NCBI RefSeq assembly: GCF_000427665.1
Contig: NZ_KE386572.1
Span: forward strand, 1,822,196 to 1,886,195
Source: Geminicoccus roseus DSM 18922
GTDB lineage: Bacteria; Pseudomonadota; Alphaproteobacteria; Geminicoccales; Geminicoccaceae
Direction of reading: 5' to 3'
Length of the DNA stretch: 64,000 bases
Part shown: positions 33,998 to 43,979 of the stretch, in pieces
How the letters are laid out: each line of letters begins with the position of its first letter
Position numbering within the stretch: position 1 is the stretch's first letter
Translations under genes and position numbers: made by a program
Notes under the pieces: model-generated
Database searches by the model: none
Seen by the model: only the letters and a program-made list of their open reading frames with translations
Told to the model about the DNA's origin: nothing

Positions 33998-35041
33998 ATG
34001 CAGCCCCGCAATTTCCTGATGTTGGCCGGCATTGCCGGCGTTTCGGTGATCCTGGCCACGGCGGCCCTGGTGATGCAGGACCGGCCGCTGGTTTCCACCA
34101 GCCTGGACCAGCCGCTGGCTCCGACCCTGGCTCCCCGGATCAACGACGTGGTGCGGATTGATGTCAGCGGTCCGGACGGTGCCGCGAGCCTGGAGCGGAA
34201 GGAGGATGCAGGGTGGGTCGTGGCGCAGAAGAACGGCTTTGCTGCCGATGAACAGGCGATCGTCGGCCTCCTGCGCAAGCTCGGCACCCTGCGGATCGTC
34301 GAGGCGAAGACCGCCTTGCCCGAAAGGCTGCCGAGGCTGGAACTGGGCGATCCGGCCGCTCCCGACAGCCGGTCCCGGCGGATCCTGCTCCAGGACGCGG
34401 CGGGCGAGGTCGTTGCCGACCTGGTGGTCGGCAAGCGTGCGTTCGGCGTGTTCGGGCCCGGCCGGACCGGCACCTATGTGCGTCTGGCCGACGACAACCA
34501 AGCCTGGCTCACCGATGCCGAGATCACCCTGCCCACCTCGGCGGCGGAATGGATCTCCAGCGAAGTGATCGACATCGCGCCTGAGCGGGTAAAGCTCGTG
34601 TCGCTGGAGCCGCAGGACGGGGTGCTGGTCACCACCAGCCGGGCAGGGCCCGAGGCGACCCAGTTCGATCTGGCAGGGGTTCCGGCCAAGGAGGCGGCGG
34701 ATCAGGCCAAGCTGGAGGAACTTTCGCAGGTCCTCTCACAACTCACCCTTCTCGACGTTCGTCCCGCCCAGGAGGTGGCGTTTCCCGACGTGCCGGAACG
34801 GGTGCGGGTGGAAACCTTCGATGGGCTGACGGTGGTGCTGACCTGGATCAGCCTGCCCGATGCGAGCTGGCTGCGGGTCGGATCGGTCACCGCCGACAGC
34901 ACGGCGTCCGCGGAGGTGAAGGAGGAAGCGGCGCGCCTTGCCGCTCGGACCGATGGCTGGGTGTTCCATGTTGGCGGCTACGTCACCGAGCAGCTTGGCC
35001 AGACACTCGACGACCTTCTGGTGAAGCCGGAAGAGAGCTGA
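33998..35041 (+). CDS. DUF4340 domain protein
   Basis: A 347-residue protein with an N-terminal anchor (FLMLAGIAGVSVILATAALV) and periplasmic DUF4340 repeats. Typical phrases are VRIDVSGPDGAASLERKEDA, GWVVAQKNGFAADEQAI and GKRAFGVFGPGRTGTYVR. DUF4340 proteins regularly close gldA-gldF-gldG type operons, as here (12 bases after the GldG-like stop with GAGGAGG as ribosome-binding site). Function unknown, presumably a periplasmic partner of the exporter. Confidence 0.9.
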   Translation: MQPRNFLMLAGIAGVSVILATAALVMQDRPLVSTSLDQPLAPTLAPRINDVVRIDVSGPDGAASLERKEDAGWVVAQKNGFAADEQAIVGLLRKLGTLRIVEAKTALPERLPRLELGDPAAPDSRSRRILLQDAAGEVVADLVVGKRAFGVFGPGRTGTYVRLADDNQAWLTDAEITLPTSAAEWISSEVIDIAPERVKLVSLEPQDGVLVTTSRAGPEATQFDLAGVPAKEAADQAKLEELSQVLSQLTLLDVRPAQEVAFPDVPERVRVETFDGLTVVLTWISLPDASWLRVGSVTADSTASAEVKEEAARLAARTDGWVFHVGGYVTEQLGQTLDDLLVKPEES

Positions 35042-35049
35042 GGCGAGAT

Positions 35050-35081
35050 CGGCAGGATCCAGCCCCTGCCGGATCCTGCCG
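35050..35081. terminator. Hairpin between convergent DUF4340 and cysI genes
   Basis: CGGCAGGATCC and its exact complement (11 pairs) flank a ten-base loop, nine bases past the DUF4340 stop. No T tract follows on the plus strand. A second weaker hairpin (about 35098-35120) could serve the minus-strand cys operon. Probably transcription-ending structures between converging genes. Confidence 0.55.
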
Positions 35082-35143
35082 CGGTAGAAACAACCATGCG
35101 AGCGCCGCCCATTGCGGCTCGCCCTTGCTCCTGATGCTGGTGG

Positions 35144-36862
35144 TCAGGCCGCCACCGTGCTGTCCACCTCGGGCGGCAGGTCGTCGTGGAAATGGCGGCC
35201 TGCTGTCGTCGCCGCAATCGCGCCCTTGCGGATCACGAAGTCGCCGAAACGCTCGCCATCGCTCCGCTCGGCTGCATAGGCCCGCAGCAGCGGCGAGAGT
35301 TCGGCGATGATCCGGTCGTGCTGGACGTCGCGCCGGTAGAGCTTGTTCAGCCGGGTGCCATCGAAGGCGCCGCCCAGGTACAGGTTGTAGGTGCCGGGGC
35401 CGCGGCCGACCAGGCCGATCTCGGCAAGGTAGGGGCGCGCGCAGCCGTTCGGGCAGCCGGTCATCCGGATGGTGATCGAATCCTGTTCGAGGCCAGCTTC
35501 GCGCACTGTCTCGTCCAGCGCAGTCACCAGGTCCGGCAGGTAGCGCTCCGCCTCGGCCAGCGACAGGCCGCATGTCGGCAGCGCCACGCAGGCCATGGCC
35601 GAGCGGCGCAGCGCCGTTTCCTGGCCGACCAGGCCGTACTCGGTCAGCATCTGCTCGATCAGCAGCCGCTTTTCCGGCGCGATCTTGGCGATGACTAGGT
35701 TCTGGTTCGCGGTGAGCCGGAACTCGCCGTCATGAACCTTGGCGATTTCGCGCAGCGCGGTGAGCAGCTTCTTCTCGTCGGTGTCCTTGATCCGGCCGTT
35801 CTCGACGAACAGGGTGAAGTGCCATGAGCCGGCATGGTCCTGCACCCAGCCATAGCGGTCGCCGTTGTCGTCGAACTTGAACGGCTTGGGGGCGCCCAGC
35901 TTGAAGCCGCAGCGCTTCTCGACCTCGGCGCGGAACGTGTCCAGCCCGTGCCGCTCGATCGTGTATTTCAGCCGGGCGTTCTTGCGGTCCGAACGGTTGC
36001 CCCAGTCGCGCTGCACCGTCACCACGTGCTCGGCCACGGTCAGTGCCTGCTCGGTGGTGCAGAAGCCCATGACGTCGGCGGTACGCGGGAAGGTGGCGGT
36101 CTCGCCGTGGGTCATGCCCATGCCGCCGCCGACCGTGACGTTCCAGCCGGTGATCCTGCCCTTCTTGTCCAGGATGGCGATGAAGCCCAGGTCCTGGGCG
36201 AAGATGTCCACGTCGTTGTCCGGCGGGACCGCCACCACCGCCTTGAACTTTCGCGGCAGGTAGGTCTTGCCGTAGATCGGCTCCTCCTCTGCCTCGCCGC
36301 CGGCGACCTTCTCGCCGTCCAGCCAGATCTCGTGCCAGGCGCGGGTCCTGGGCAGCAGGTGCTCGCTGATCTGCCGGGCGAGCTCGTAGGCTTCCTCGTG
36401 CGTCCTGGAGACATGCGGATTGGAGCTGGCCAGGACGTTGCGATTGACATCCCCGCAGGCCGCGATCGTGTCCACCAGCGCGTTGTTCAGCGCCTGCATG
36501 GTGCGCTTGAGGTTGGTCTTGATGACCCCGTGGAACTGGAAGGTCTGCCGTGTGGTCAGCCGCAGCGAGTGGTTGGCGTAGGTAGTCGCGATCTCGTCCA
36601 TCGCCAGCCACTGTGCCGGCGTGCACACCCCCGCCGGCAGCCGGACGCGGATCATGAAGCTGTAGGCCGGCTCCAGGAACTTCTTGCGCCGCTCCGGGCG
36701 CAGGTCGCGGTCGTCCTGCTGGTAGAAGCCGTGGAACTTGGTGAGCTGGGTGTCGTCCTCGGGCAGCTGGCCTGTAATGTTGTCGGTCAGCCCCTCCGCG
36801 ATCGTCCCGCGCAGGCCCCGGCTCTTTTCCTTGATGGTCTCGTTCTTCGAGAGCGTGCTCAT
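35144..36862 (-). CDS. cysI: Sulfite reductase hemoprotein subunit
   Basis: Siroheme/[4Fe-4S] subunit (572 residues) that reduces sulfite to sulfide using electrons from the flavoprotein encoded upstream. The cluster/siroheme ligands are in ACVALPTCGLSLAEAERY and MTGCPNGCARPYLAEIG, the conserved CxxxxxC...CxxxC set. N-terminal KFHGFYQQDDRDLRPERR and LTTRQTFQFHGVIK are family hallmarks. It lies 13 bases after cysJ and is last of three genes (siroheme-type gene, cysJ, cysI). Cytoplasmic, assimilatory. Confidence 0.96.
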   Translation of the reverse strand: MSTLSKNETIKEKSRGLRGTIAEGLTDNITGQLPEDDTQLTKFHGFYQQDDRDLRPERRKKFLEPAYSFMIRVRLPAGVCTPAQWLAMDEIATTYANHSLRLTTRQTFQFHGVIKTNLKRTMQALNNALVDTIAACGDVNRNVLASSNPHVSRTHEEAYELARQISEHLLPRTRAWHEIWLDGEKVAGGEAEEEPIYGKTYLPRKFKAVVAVPPDNDVDIFAQDLGFIAILDKKGRITGWNVTVGGGMGMTHGETATFPRTADVMGFCTTEQALTVAEHVVTVQRDWGNRSDRKNARLKYTIERHGLDTFRAEVEKRCGFKLGAPKPFKFDDNGDRYGWVQDHAGSWHFTLFVENGRIKDTDEKKLLTALREIAKVHDGEFRLTANQNLVIAKIAPEKRLLIEQMLTEYGLVGQETALRRSAMACVALPTCGLSLAEAERYLPDLVTALDETVREAGLEQDSITIRMTGCPNGCARPYLAEIGLVGRGPGTYNLYLGGAFDGTRLNKLYRRDVQHDRIIAELSPLLRAYAAERSDGERFGDFVIRKGAIAATTAGRHFHDDLPPEVDSTVAA

Positions 36863-36875
36863 GGATCGGCTTCTT

Positions 36876-38669
36876 CTAGTAGACGTCGCGCTGGATGCGG
36901 CCGGACTTGGTGGCGTCGAGCAGCCAGGCCTTGGCCTTGTCGTCGGACAGGCCGCCTTCCTCGATCGCGATGCGGTTCAGGGTCTGGTCGACGTCCTTCG
37001 CCATCTGGTTGGCGTCGCCGCACACGTAGAAATGGGCGCCGTCCTGCAGCCAGGCCCACAGGTCCTTGCGCTGCTGCCACATGCGGTCCTGGACGTAGAT
37101 CTTCTCCGGCTGGTCGCGCGAGAAGGCCAGGTCGATGCGGTTGAGCACGCCGTCCTCCTTCATGCCCTGCAGCTCGGTCTGGTAGTAGAAGTCGTGGGTG
37201 AAGTTGCGTTCGCCGAAGAACAGCCAGTTCTCGCCGGGCGCCCCGGTCTCGGCGCGGTGCTGCAGGAAGGCGCGGAACGGCGCCACCCCGGTGCCGGGGC
37301 CGATCATGATCACCCTGGCCGACGGGTCGGCCGGCAGCCGGAAATGCCGGTTGGGCTTCAGGAACACCCCGACCTTCTGGTTTTTGCCGATCCGGTCGGC
37401 CAAGAAGGTCGAGGCGACGCCGGCGCGCTGGTAGCCATGGCTCTGCCAGCGGACCACCGACACCAGCAGGTGCGCCGCTTCCGGATGCGCCGACGGGGCG
37501 CTGGCGATGGAATAGGAGCGGGCGGGCAAGGGCCGCAGCAGCTTGAGCAGCTCTTCCTTGCCGATGGGGGCGCCAAAGGTCTCGAACAGGTCGATCAGCT
37601 GCCGGTCGACCACGAAGCCGCGCCAGCCGTCGCCCTGCAGCATCTCGGCGAGCTGGGCGTGGGGGTGCAGCCGGTTCCAGGCTTCGAGCGTGGTCCTGGA
37701 CAGCGTGGTCACGTCCTTGCCGCGCACGATTTCGCGCGCCAGCGCCTCGTCGCCACCCAGGCCCAGCCGCTCCAGGATCCGCTCGACCAGGGCAGGGTCG
37801 TTCTCCGGCACCACCGCGAGGCTGTCGCCGGGCTCGTAGGTGATCGCCGAGTCGGTCAGGTCCAGCTCGACATGGATTGTCTCGCGCGAGGAGCGCGACG
37901 AGGTGATCGTGACCCGCTCGGCGAGCGGGGCGAAGAACGGGTGCCTGGCGCTCCATTCCTGCTCGTCGGAGCGGGCGAAGCGATCCAGATGGATGATCTC
38001 GGCGCTCGGCTCGTCGACCTGGGTAGGGGTGAATGTCTTGATCACCTCGGCCGACCAGGAAGCGGCCGGGCCTTCGAAGTCCACGTCGCAGTCCGCCCGG
38101 TCCAGCACCCGGACCGCACCCAGCTCGGCCAGCCGCTCGTCCAGCCTGCGCCCGAACGCGCAGAACTCGGTATAGGCGGTGTCGCCCAGGGCCAGCACGG
38201 CGAAGCGGGTCTTTTCCAGCCTCGGCGCTCCCTCGGCGAAGAACGCCTCGGCGAACGGCACGGCACGCGCCGGCGGATCGCCCTCGCCCCAGGTCGACGC
38301 GATCACGACAAGGTTCTCGACGTCAGCCAGCGCCGCCGGCTCGATCTCGCCCATGTCGAGGATCTTGGGTGCGAAGCCCTGCTTGGCGGACGTCTTCGCG
38401 AACTTCTGGGCGAATGCCTCCGTGTTGCCGCCTTCGGTAGCATAGAGGATCGTCAGCGGAACCTTGCGCTTGGTTCCGGCAGCGGGGACCCCCTGTGCTG
38501 CAGCGGGTGCAGTGCCGGTCGCCGCGGCATAACCGGCCAGGAAGCCAGCAAGCCAGGTACGCTGTTCCGGGCTGCTCTCGGCAAGTCCGGCGTTAAGCGC
38601 CTGGATCGCCGTGTCGGAGAACGGTGCCGTCGAGGGCAGGAGCGGCAGGGCGCGGGACGGGCTGGCCAT
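36876..38669 (-). CDS. cysJ: Sulfite reductase flavoprotein subunit
   Basis: NADPH-dependent diflavin reductase of about 597 residues. Order: short N-terminal helix region, flavodoxin-type FMN domain ([18 protein letters not shown] at about 75-92, [18 protein letters not shown]), FAD-binding domain (RSYSIASAP) and NADPH domain ([28 protein letters not shown]) ending in the family-typical C-terminal QRDVY. I use ATG 38669, downstream of the preceding stop; an ATG at 38720 inside the upstream gene is also in frame, and neither has a strong ribosome-binding site. Confidence 0.95.
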   Translation of the reverse strand: MASPSRALPLLPSTAPFSDTAIQALNAGLAESSPEQRTWLAGFLAGYAAATGTAPAAAQGVPAAGTKRKVPLTILYATEGGNTEAFAQKFAKTSAKQGFAPKILDMGEIEPAALADVENLVVIASTWGEGDPPARAVPFAEAFFAEGAPRLEKTRFAVLALGDTAYTEFCAFGRRLDERLAELGAVRVLDRADCDVDFEGPAASWSAEVIKTFTPTQVDEPSAEIIHLDRFARSDEQEWSARHPFFAPLAERVTITSSRSSRETIHVELDLTDSAITYEPGDSLAVVPENDPALVERILERLGLGGDEALAREIVRGKDVTTLSRTTLEAWNRLHPHAQLAEMLQGDGWRGFVVDRQLIDLFETFGAPIGKEELLKLLRPLPARSYSIASAPSAHPEAAHLLVSVVRWQSHGYQRAGVASTFLADRIGKNQKVGVFLKPNRHFRLPADPSARVIMIGPGTGVAPFRAFLQHRAETGAPGENWLFFGERNFTHDFYYQTELQGMKEDGVLNRIDLAFSRDQPEKIYVQDRMWQQRKDLWAWLQDGAHFYVCGDANQMAKDVDQTLNRIAIEEGGLSDDKAKAWLLDATKSGRIQRDVY

Positions 38670-38679
38670 GGTCCGGATC

Positions 38680-39291
38680 TCAGTGCGCGGGGTTGGCGAG
38701 GAGCGGCGCGGGTTCGCCATGATGGGAATGTTGAGAGCGATCGATGGGCTCGAGCCAGCCCTTGTGGTCGATCACGGCATCGGTGAGCGTGGCCAGTTCC
38801 TCCAGGCGGCGGGGCCTTCGGCGCCAGGCGGCCCGCTTGCGCGCGATGGTCTCCAGCCGTGCCGCCCATTCGTCGGTGAGCTGTCGCTCCAGCCAGCTGC
38901 GCAGCCGCATCGCCAGGCCGGGGCTCTTGCCACCGGTGGAAATCGCCACCAGCAGATCGCCACGGCGGACCAAAGCAGGGGTGTGAAAGTCGCAGTAGGG
39001 CATGTGGTCCTCGATGTTGACCAGCAGGCCGACGGCACGGGCGTCCCGGGCGATCGGCTCGGCAATCGTCGGATCCAGTCCGGTAATCCAGATGATCCGG
39101 AACTGCGCTAGTTCCTCCGCCTCCGGCATCCGGGCGATCTGAACAACGCCCTCCAAGCCGGGGTCCTCGGCGAACACGGTGAGATGCGCGGCACCACCCT
39201 GGCGCAGCCAGTCGATGCGACGCCGCATGCTTTCACCTGCCCCTATCAAGGCGATCGGGACGAGACGGGGGTCAATGGCGATCGGAATCAT
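38680..39291 (-). CDS. Precorrin-2 dehydrogenase/ferrochelatase-like (CysG N-terminal type)
   Basis: A 203-residue protein matching the N-terminal dehydrogenase/chelatase half of siroheme synthase (CysG/Met8). The Rossmann start is [18 protein letters not shown], followed by [20 protein letters not shown] and [19 protein letters not shown], the conserved active-site stretch. It supplies siroheme for CysI from the same operon. The methyltransferase half is absent, so uroporphyrinogen methylation must be done by a separate CobA. ATG 39291 is the start; the frame extends upstream into AT-rich leader sequence. Stop is 10 bases before cysJ. Confidence 0.88.
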   Translation of the reverse strand: MIPIAIDPRLVPIALIGAGESMRRRIDWLRQGGAAHLTVFAEDPGLEGVVQIARMPEAEELAQFRIIWITGLDPTIAEPIARDARAVGLLVNIEDHMPYCDFHTPALVRRGDLLVAISTGGKSPGLAMRLRSWLERQLTDEWAARLETIARKRAAWRRRPRRLEELATLTDAVIDHKGWLEPIDRSQHSHHGEPAPLLANPAH

Positions 39292-39384
39292 GGCGGGGCC
39301 TTGGGACGAACGACCGGACCGTGGAATACGGATTCGTCTCCGTAAAATCGAGAATATTATCATTCTACATGGTGTAAGGAATTC

Positions 39385-39390
39385 TATAAT
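39385..39390 (+). promoter_or_regulatory. Candidate -10 box TATAAT ahead of glpK
   Basis: The 190-base gap between the divergent siroheme gene and glycerol kinase is AT-rich and contains TATAAT about 90 bases before the glpK start. No good -35 match lies at the usual distance, so it is only a candidate. Confidence 0.25.
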
Positions 39391-39481
39391 ACATAAATTT
39401 TGATGTTTATTGCCGTTGTTCCTGCGTGCCGCTATCGTTGGACGGCCAAGCAAGAAGCGTCACCGACGGGAGGCAGGAGAC

Positions 39482-40984
39482 ATGGCAGGGGAATTGCTGC
39501 TCGCTATCGACCAGGGCACCACCTCGACCCGAGCCATCCTGTTCGACCGCTTTGGCCGGGCTACTGCCAGCGCGCAGCGGGAGCTCACCCAGCACTTCCC
39601 GTTCGACGGCCGGGTCGAGCACGACGCCACGGAGATCTGGCAGGACACGCTCGATGTGTGCCGCGAGGTGCTGGCCAAGGCCAACAGCCGACCGATCGTG
39701 GCGATCGGCATCACCAACCAACGTGAGACCACCGTACTGTGGGAGCGCGCCACCGGGCGGCCGATCTACCGTGCCATCGTCTGGCAGGACCGCCGGACCG
39801 CCCAGATCTGCCGCGAGCTGGAAGCCGAGGGGCTGGGGGAACTCGTCCGCGAGCGCACGGGGCTCGTGATCGACTCCTATTTTTCAGGGACCAAGCTTGC
39901 CTGGCTGCTCGAGCATGTACCGGGCGCCAGGGGGATGGCCGAGCGGGGGGAACTCGCCTTCGGGACGGTCGACAGCTGGCTGCTCTGGAACCTGACCGAC
40001 GGCAGGGTCCATGCCACCGATGCGACCAACGCCGCCCGGACCATGCTGTTCGACATCCGGCACCAGCGATGGGACGATGACCTGCTGCAGCGCCTAGGCA
40101 TTCCGCGGGCATTGCTGCCGGAGGTGCGGGACAGCGCCGGGGATTTCGGCGAGACGAGCCCCGCCATGTTCGGCCAAGCCATTCCGATCCGCGGCATCGC
40201 CGGCGACCAGCATGCCGCCACCTTCGGCCAGGCCTGCTTCGAGCCCGGCATGATGAAGAGCACCTACGGCACCGGCTGCTTCGCCGTGCTCAACACCGGC
40301 AAGGAGATGGTGGCCTCGCGCAACCGGATGCTGACCACGCTGTGCTGGCGCCTGAACGGAGAGGTGACCTACGCCTTGGAGGGCGCGATTTTCGTGGCCG
40401 GCGCTGCCATCCAATGGGTGCGCGACGGACTGGGCGTCATCAAGAGCGCGGCAGAGACCGATGCCATGGCGCGCTCTCTGGACAATAATGCCGGAGTCTA
40501 CCTGGTCCCGGCTTTCACCGGCCTTGGCGCTCCCTATTGGGATCCCGACGCCAGGGGCGCCATCTTCGGCCTGACCCGGGACACCAGCCACCGCCACATC
40601 GTCCGCGCCAGCCTGGAAGCCGTTGGCTACCAGACCGCCGACCTCCTGGCCGCGATGAAGGATGATGTCGAGGCCAGCGGCGGTGCCGGTCTGCCGGCTT
40701 CGGTGCGGGTCGATGGCGGGATGGTCGCCAACGACTGGGTCTGCCAGTGGCTGGCGGACATCTGTGCCATCCCGGTCGAGCGTCCCGAAGTGATCGAGAC
40801 CACCGCCTTGGGCGCAGCCTATCTGGCTGGCCTGGGCATCGGGCTCTACGGTGACCTGGAGGAAATCGGCCGATCCTGGAGCCGAGAACAACAGTTCTCG
40901 CCGTCCATGGCGACGAGCGAAAGAACTAGGCTCGTCGCGGGCTGGAGAGATGCGGTCAGCCGGGTCCGCAGCAACAGGAATTGA
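39482..40984 (+). CDS. glpK: Glycerol kinase
   Basis: Phosphorylates glycerol to glycerol 3-phosphate with ATP. The 500-residue length is standard. The FGGY-family phosphate motif [13 protein letters not shown] is at residues 10-22; [23 protein letters not shown]-like [34 protein letters not shown] and GTGCF identify glycerol kinase within the family, and [16 protein letters not shown] is the adenosine-site region. ATG 39482 has GGGAGGCAGGAG upstream. It stands alone here, without glpD or glpF. Confidence 0.96.
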   Translation: MAGELLLAIDQGTTSTRAILFDRFGRATASAQRELTQHFPFDGRVEHDATEIWQDTLDVCREVLAKANSRPIVAIGITNQRETTVLWERATGRPIYRAIVWQDRRTAQICRELEAEGLGELVRERTGLVIDSYFSGTKLAWLLEHVPGARGMAERGELAFGTVDSWLLWNLTDGRVHATDATNAARTMLFDIRHQRWDDDLLQRLGIPRALLPEVRDSAGDFGETSPAMFGQAIPIRGIAGDQHAATFGQACFEPGMMKSTYGTGCFAVLNTGKEMVASRNRMLTTLCWRLNGEVTYALEGAIFVAGAAIQWVRDGLGVIKSAAETDAMARSLDNNAGVYLVPAFTGLGAPYWDPDARGAIFGLTRDTSHRHIVRASLEAVGYQTADLLAAMKDDVEASGGAGLPASVRVDGGMVANDWVCQWLADICAIPVERPEVIETTALGAAYLAGLGIGLYGDLEEIGRSWSREQQFSPSMATSERTRLVAGWRDAVSRVRSNRN

Positions 40985-41035
40985 AAGCTAAGGGTGAAGG
41001 CGTGCCGTGGAGTGCCAACATCCAGCAACTTGGCC

Positions 41036-41575
41036 TCAGTTTCTCTGCTGGTCCGGCTTCACTTCGTGCACGTGCACGTCGTGGCCGGCATGCTTGGTCA
41101 GCAGCGCCACCGCAGCCTGCTCCTTCGCGGCGTCGGGCGTGCGCACCCACAAGAGGACCCGGCCCTTCTGCAACTGTTCGTCCAGATGCTCGGCATAACG
41201 GGCATCCATCAGCCCGGCCAGCGTGGTGCTGAGCAGCGTTCCCCCCGCGACGGCACCCACGACCAGCGCGGCTAGGGGCCCCGTGGTCGCCACCACCACG
41301 CCGGCGCCCAGAAGGATCGGCATGACCGAGTAGGCATTCACCAAGGTGCGCTCGTGCGCGGCAAGGTCGGAGGCAGGGATCACCTGCTCGCGCGGTGCAG
41401 AAGGGTCGTCCTCGGCCTGCTCGACTTCCGCATAGCTGTGCCCAAGCTTCTCCTGGATGGCTTCTTCGCCCGCCAGAATGCTCAGATCCTCTTCCGCGAA
41501 GCCGCTTTCCCGCAGTTCGGCGACCGCCGCTTCCAGCGATACCGCGTCGTCGAATACCGCCACTGCCTCGCGCAT
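41036..41575 (-). CDS. YflT/general-stress-17M-like protein with Gly-rich hydrophobic centre
   Basis: A 179-residue protein. Residues about 1-50 (MREAVAVFDDAVSLEAAVAE, LRESGFAEEDLSIL) resemble the YflT/general stress protein 17M fold; a Gly/Ala-rich hydrophobic stretch in the middle (ILLGAGVVVATTGPLAAL, VVGAVAGGTLLSTTLAGLM) may insert in or pass a membrane; the C-terminal part ends in a ferredoxin-like strand (GRVLLWVRTPDAAKEQA). I start at ATG 41575 because GGAG lies eight bases upstream; a TTG five codons earlier is open. Role unknown, probably stress-related by family. Confidence 0.75.
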   Translation of the reverse strand: MREAVAVFDDAVSLEAAVAELRESGFAEEDLSILAGEEAIQEKLGHSYAEVEQAEDDPSAPREQVIPASDLAAHERTLVNAYSVMPILLGAGVVVATTGPLAALVVGAVAGGTLLSTTLAGLMDARYAEHLDEQLQKGRVLLWVRTPDAAKEQAAVALLTKHAGHDVHVHEVKPDQQRN

Positions 41576-41827
41576 CGATTCGTGCTCCAACTTGAACCTG
41601 CCGGCGCCCTGGGGCGAGCGCCGCTTTCGCGCTCATCTATAGCAGGCCTGGGTCCAGGCTAGTGCCCTTTGATCCTGAACCATCCCGGCCGCACAGGTCC
41701 GCCGGATTGACGAGGACCAACAGTCTTCATACTGTCTGATGGCATGACAGGTGCCAGACGGCCATCCCGCCTCGGGGTCGGGCAGCTACAACAGAGCACC
41801 GTCCAGAATCAGGGAAGGTCGAACGTC

Positions 41828-42844
41828 ATGAAACTGGCGCGTCGTGAGTTTACCATTGGCAGCCTGCTGGCGGCCGGCACTGCCGGCCTGCCGATCATGG
41901 TCAAGGCCCAGGAAGGCAAGACCGTGGCCCTCCTGTTCGACAGCCTGGTCTCTCCCTTCTGGGTGTCTGGCCTGGAGATCATGAAGGAGAAGGGCAAGGC
42001 CAACGGATGGGAGCTGCTGGAGAACATCTCGAACTTCGACGACAACAAGCAGTTCGAGCAGGTCAAGGCGATGATCGCCCGTAAGGTGGACGGGATCCTG
42101 ATCATCCAGACCGACAGCAAGGCGGTGATTCCTGCGATCCGGGCGGCCAACGAAGCCAACATCCCGATGGTCCACTTCAACCGCCCGCCGGCCGAATCCG
42201 ATGCCTACTCGGTGGCGATCCAGGCCGACAACCGCCAGATCACCCGCGACACCGTGCAGTTCATGGTGGACGAGGCCAAGCGCAAGGGCGGCCAGTACAA
42301 GGCCTGCATCCTGATCGGCGATCTTGGCGACGTGAACGCCATCCAGCGTCGCGACGGCTTCTTCGACATCGTCGACCAGCACCAGGACATGATCGAGGTG
42401 GTGGCGCGCGTCGCCACCGAATGGAACGCCGACAAGGCCTTCGCCGGGCTGATGAACGCGCTCCAGGCCAACCCGGACATCAACTTCCTGTTCACCTCGT
42501 CGGACTTCATGCACCCGCAGATCCAGCAGGTGCTTGAGACCTTCGACATGTGGAAGAAGCGCGACGAGGAAGGCCATGTCATCTTCGGCGGATTCGATGG
42601 CGACGACGGGGCCTACCAGCGCATCCTGGACGGTTACCTGGACGCCTGCGGTGTGCAGAACCTGTTCCTGGAGGTCGACATGGCGTTCCAGGCCTTCAAG
42701 GACATGTGGGCCGGCCAGAAGCCCGAGAAGCTCCTGCTCGACCCGGGCTTCGTGATCACCCAGGACAACATGGAGCAGGTCCGCGACGAGATGTGGGGCT
42801 ACATCGTCTGGGAGAAGAACGGCGGCAAGCCCTCTTCCGGCTGA
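41828..42844 (+). CDS. Sugar ABC importer binding protein with Tat-type signal
   Basis: A 338-residue periplasmic binding protein of the ribose/galactose type (Peripla_BP_4). The signal peptide MKLARREFTIGSLLAAGTAG carries a twin-arginine motif (RREFT), so export is probably through Tat. Ligand-domain landmarks include MIARKVDGILIIQTDSKAV, NIPMVHFNRPPAES and FGGFDGDDGAYQRILDGYLD. It is followed by permease, double ATPase and second permease, and probably binds a pentose, hexose or cyclitol. The 91-base gap to the next gene is normal for a highly expressed binding protein. Confidence 0.92.
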   Translation: MKLARREFTIGSLLAAGTAGLPIMVKAQEGKTVALLFDSLVSPFWVSGLEIMKEKGKANGWELLENISNFDDNKQFEQVKAMIARKVDGILIIQTDSKAVIPAIRAANEANIPMVHFNRPPAESDAYSVAIQADNRQITRDTVQFMVDEAKRKGGQYKACILIGDLGDVNAIQRRDGFFDIVDQHQDMIEVVARVATEWNADKAFAGLMNALQANPDINFLFTSSDFMHPQIQQVLETFDMWKKRDEEGHVIFGGFDGDDGAYQRILDGYLDACGVQNLFLEVDMAFQAFKDMWAGQKPEKLLLDPGFVITQDNMEQVRDEMWGYIVWEKNGGKPSSG

Positions 42845-42935
42845 CCTTCATCGTCTCCATGGCGGACGGGCGGCGGCTGCCGCTCGTCCTTTGCTTTCCA
42901 TTTTCTCTGGACCCGTGTGACCCTTCGGAGCCTGC

Positions 42936-43979
42936 ATGACCCCGGCGCAGACGACGACGCTTGACCGCCCAGCACCGGCAGCCGGTTTGCCGCTTTGGCG
43001 TCGCTTGCTGCTGTCCGAGTATCTCGTGCTGCTCCTGACGGTCACCTATGTGCTTGGCATGGCCATCGCCGTGCCGGAAATCCTGGCGCCTGAAACCTGG
43101 CGCGATGTCCTGGCCGGAATGATCCCGCTCCTGATCGTCGCCGTGGGCCAGATGTTCGTGCTGGTGGTGGCCGGTATCGACTTGTCCGCCACGTCGGTGC
43201 TCGCCTTCTCGAGCGTGCTGGGCGCGGCCGTGATCACCATGGATGGCGGGCCGCTGGTCGGTGCACCGGTCTTCGTGGTGGTGACGCTGGGCATTCTCGC
43301 GTTCGCCGGGGTGGGCGGTGCGGTCGGCGCCTTCAACGGCCTGTGCACCACCCGTTTCAACATGCCCCCCTTCATCGTGACCCTCACCACGATGATGTTC
43401 TTTTCAGGGGCCGCCATCTGGGTGACCACCCTGCTCACCGACGATGGCAGCTCGATCGGCTCCTTGCCGCGCGCCTTCGTGTTCCTGGGACAGGGGCGGC
43501 TGTTCGAGTTGCCGTTCTCGCTGCTGATCGCGATCCTCGTCTGCGTCATCGCGCATGTCGCCCTCAGCCACTCCTTGTTCGGGCGCTGGCTGTTCGCGAT
43601 CGGCATCAACCCGCATGCCGCCCTCGTCTCGGGCGTGCCGGTGCGCAAGGCAATGTTCTGGGCCTACGTGATCTCCGGCGTCTGCGCCGGCCTGGCGGCG
43701 GTCGTCTACACCGCGCGATTGGAGACCGGCACGCCGGTGCTGGGCCAGCGCATCCTTCTGGATGTGGTCGGTGCTGCCGTGATCGGCGGCGTTTCCCTGT
43801 TCGGCGGCAAGGCAAAGGTTCTTTGGGTGGTGTTCGGCGCTCTGTTCCTGACCACGGTGGACAAGGGCCTGCAGCTCCTGGGCCTGTCGCTGGCCGGCGT
43901 GTTCGCGATCAAGGGCGGGGTGATCCTACTCGCCGCCATCGTCGATGCGCAGCGCCAGCGTCTGCGGGGGCGCAGCTGA
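42936..43979 (+). CDS. Sugar ABC importer permease 1, RbsC-like
   Basis: A 347-residue RbsC-family permease with eight to ten helices. Typical sequence: VGQMFVLVVAGIDLSATSVLAF, CTTRFNMPPFIVTLTTMMFF, the loop ISGVCAGLAAVVYTARLETG and DVVGAAVIGGVSLFGGKA. Its stop overlaps the ATPase start by one base (TGATG at 43977-43981). Confidence 0.94.
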   Translation: MTPAQTTTLDRPAPAAGLPLWRRLLLSEYLVLLLTVTYVLGMAIAVPEILAPETWRDVLAGMIPLLIVAVGQMFVLVVAGIDLSATSVLAFSSVLGAAVITMDGGPLVGAPVFVVVTLGILAFAGVGGAVGAFNGLCTTRFNMPPFIVTLTTMMFFSGAAIWVTTLLTDDGSSIGSLPRAFVFLGQGRLFELPFSLLIAILVCVIAHVALSHSLFGRWLFAIGINPHAALVSGVPVRKAMFWAYVISGVCAGLAAVVYTARLETGTPVLGQRILLDVVGAAVIGGVSLFGGKAKVLWVVFGALFLTTVDKGLQLLGLSLAGVFAIKGGVILLAAIVDAQRQRLRGRS

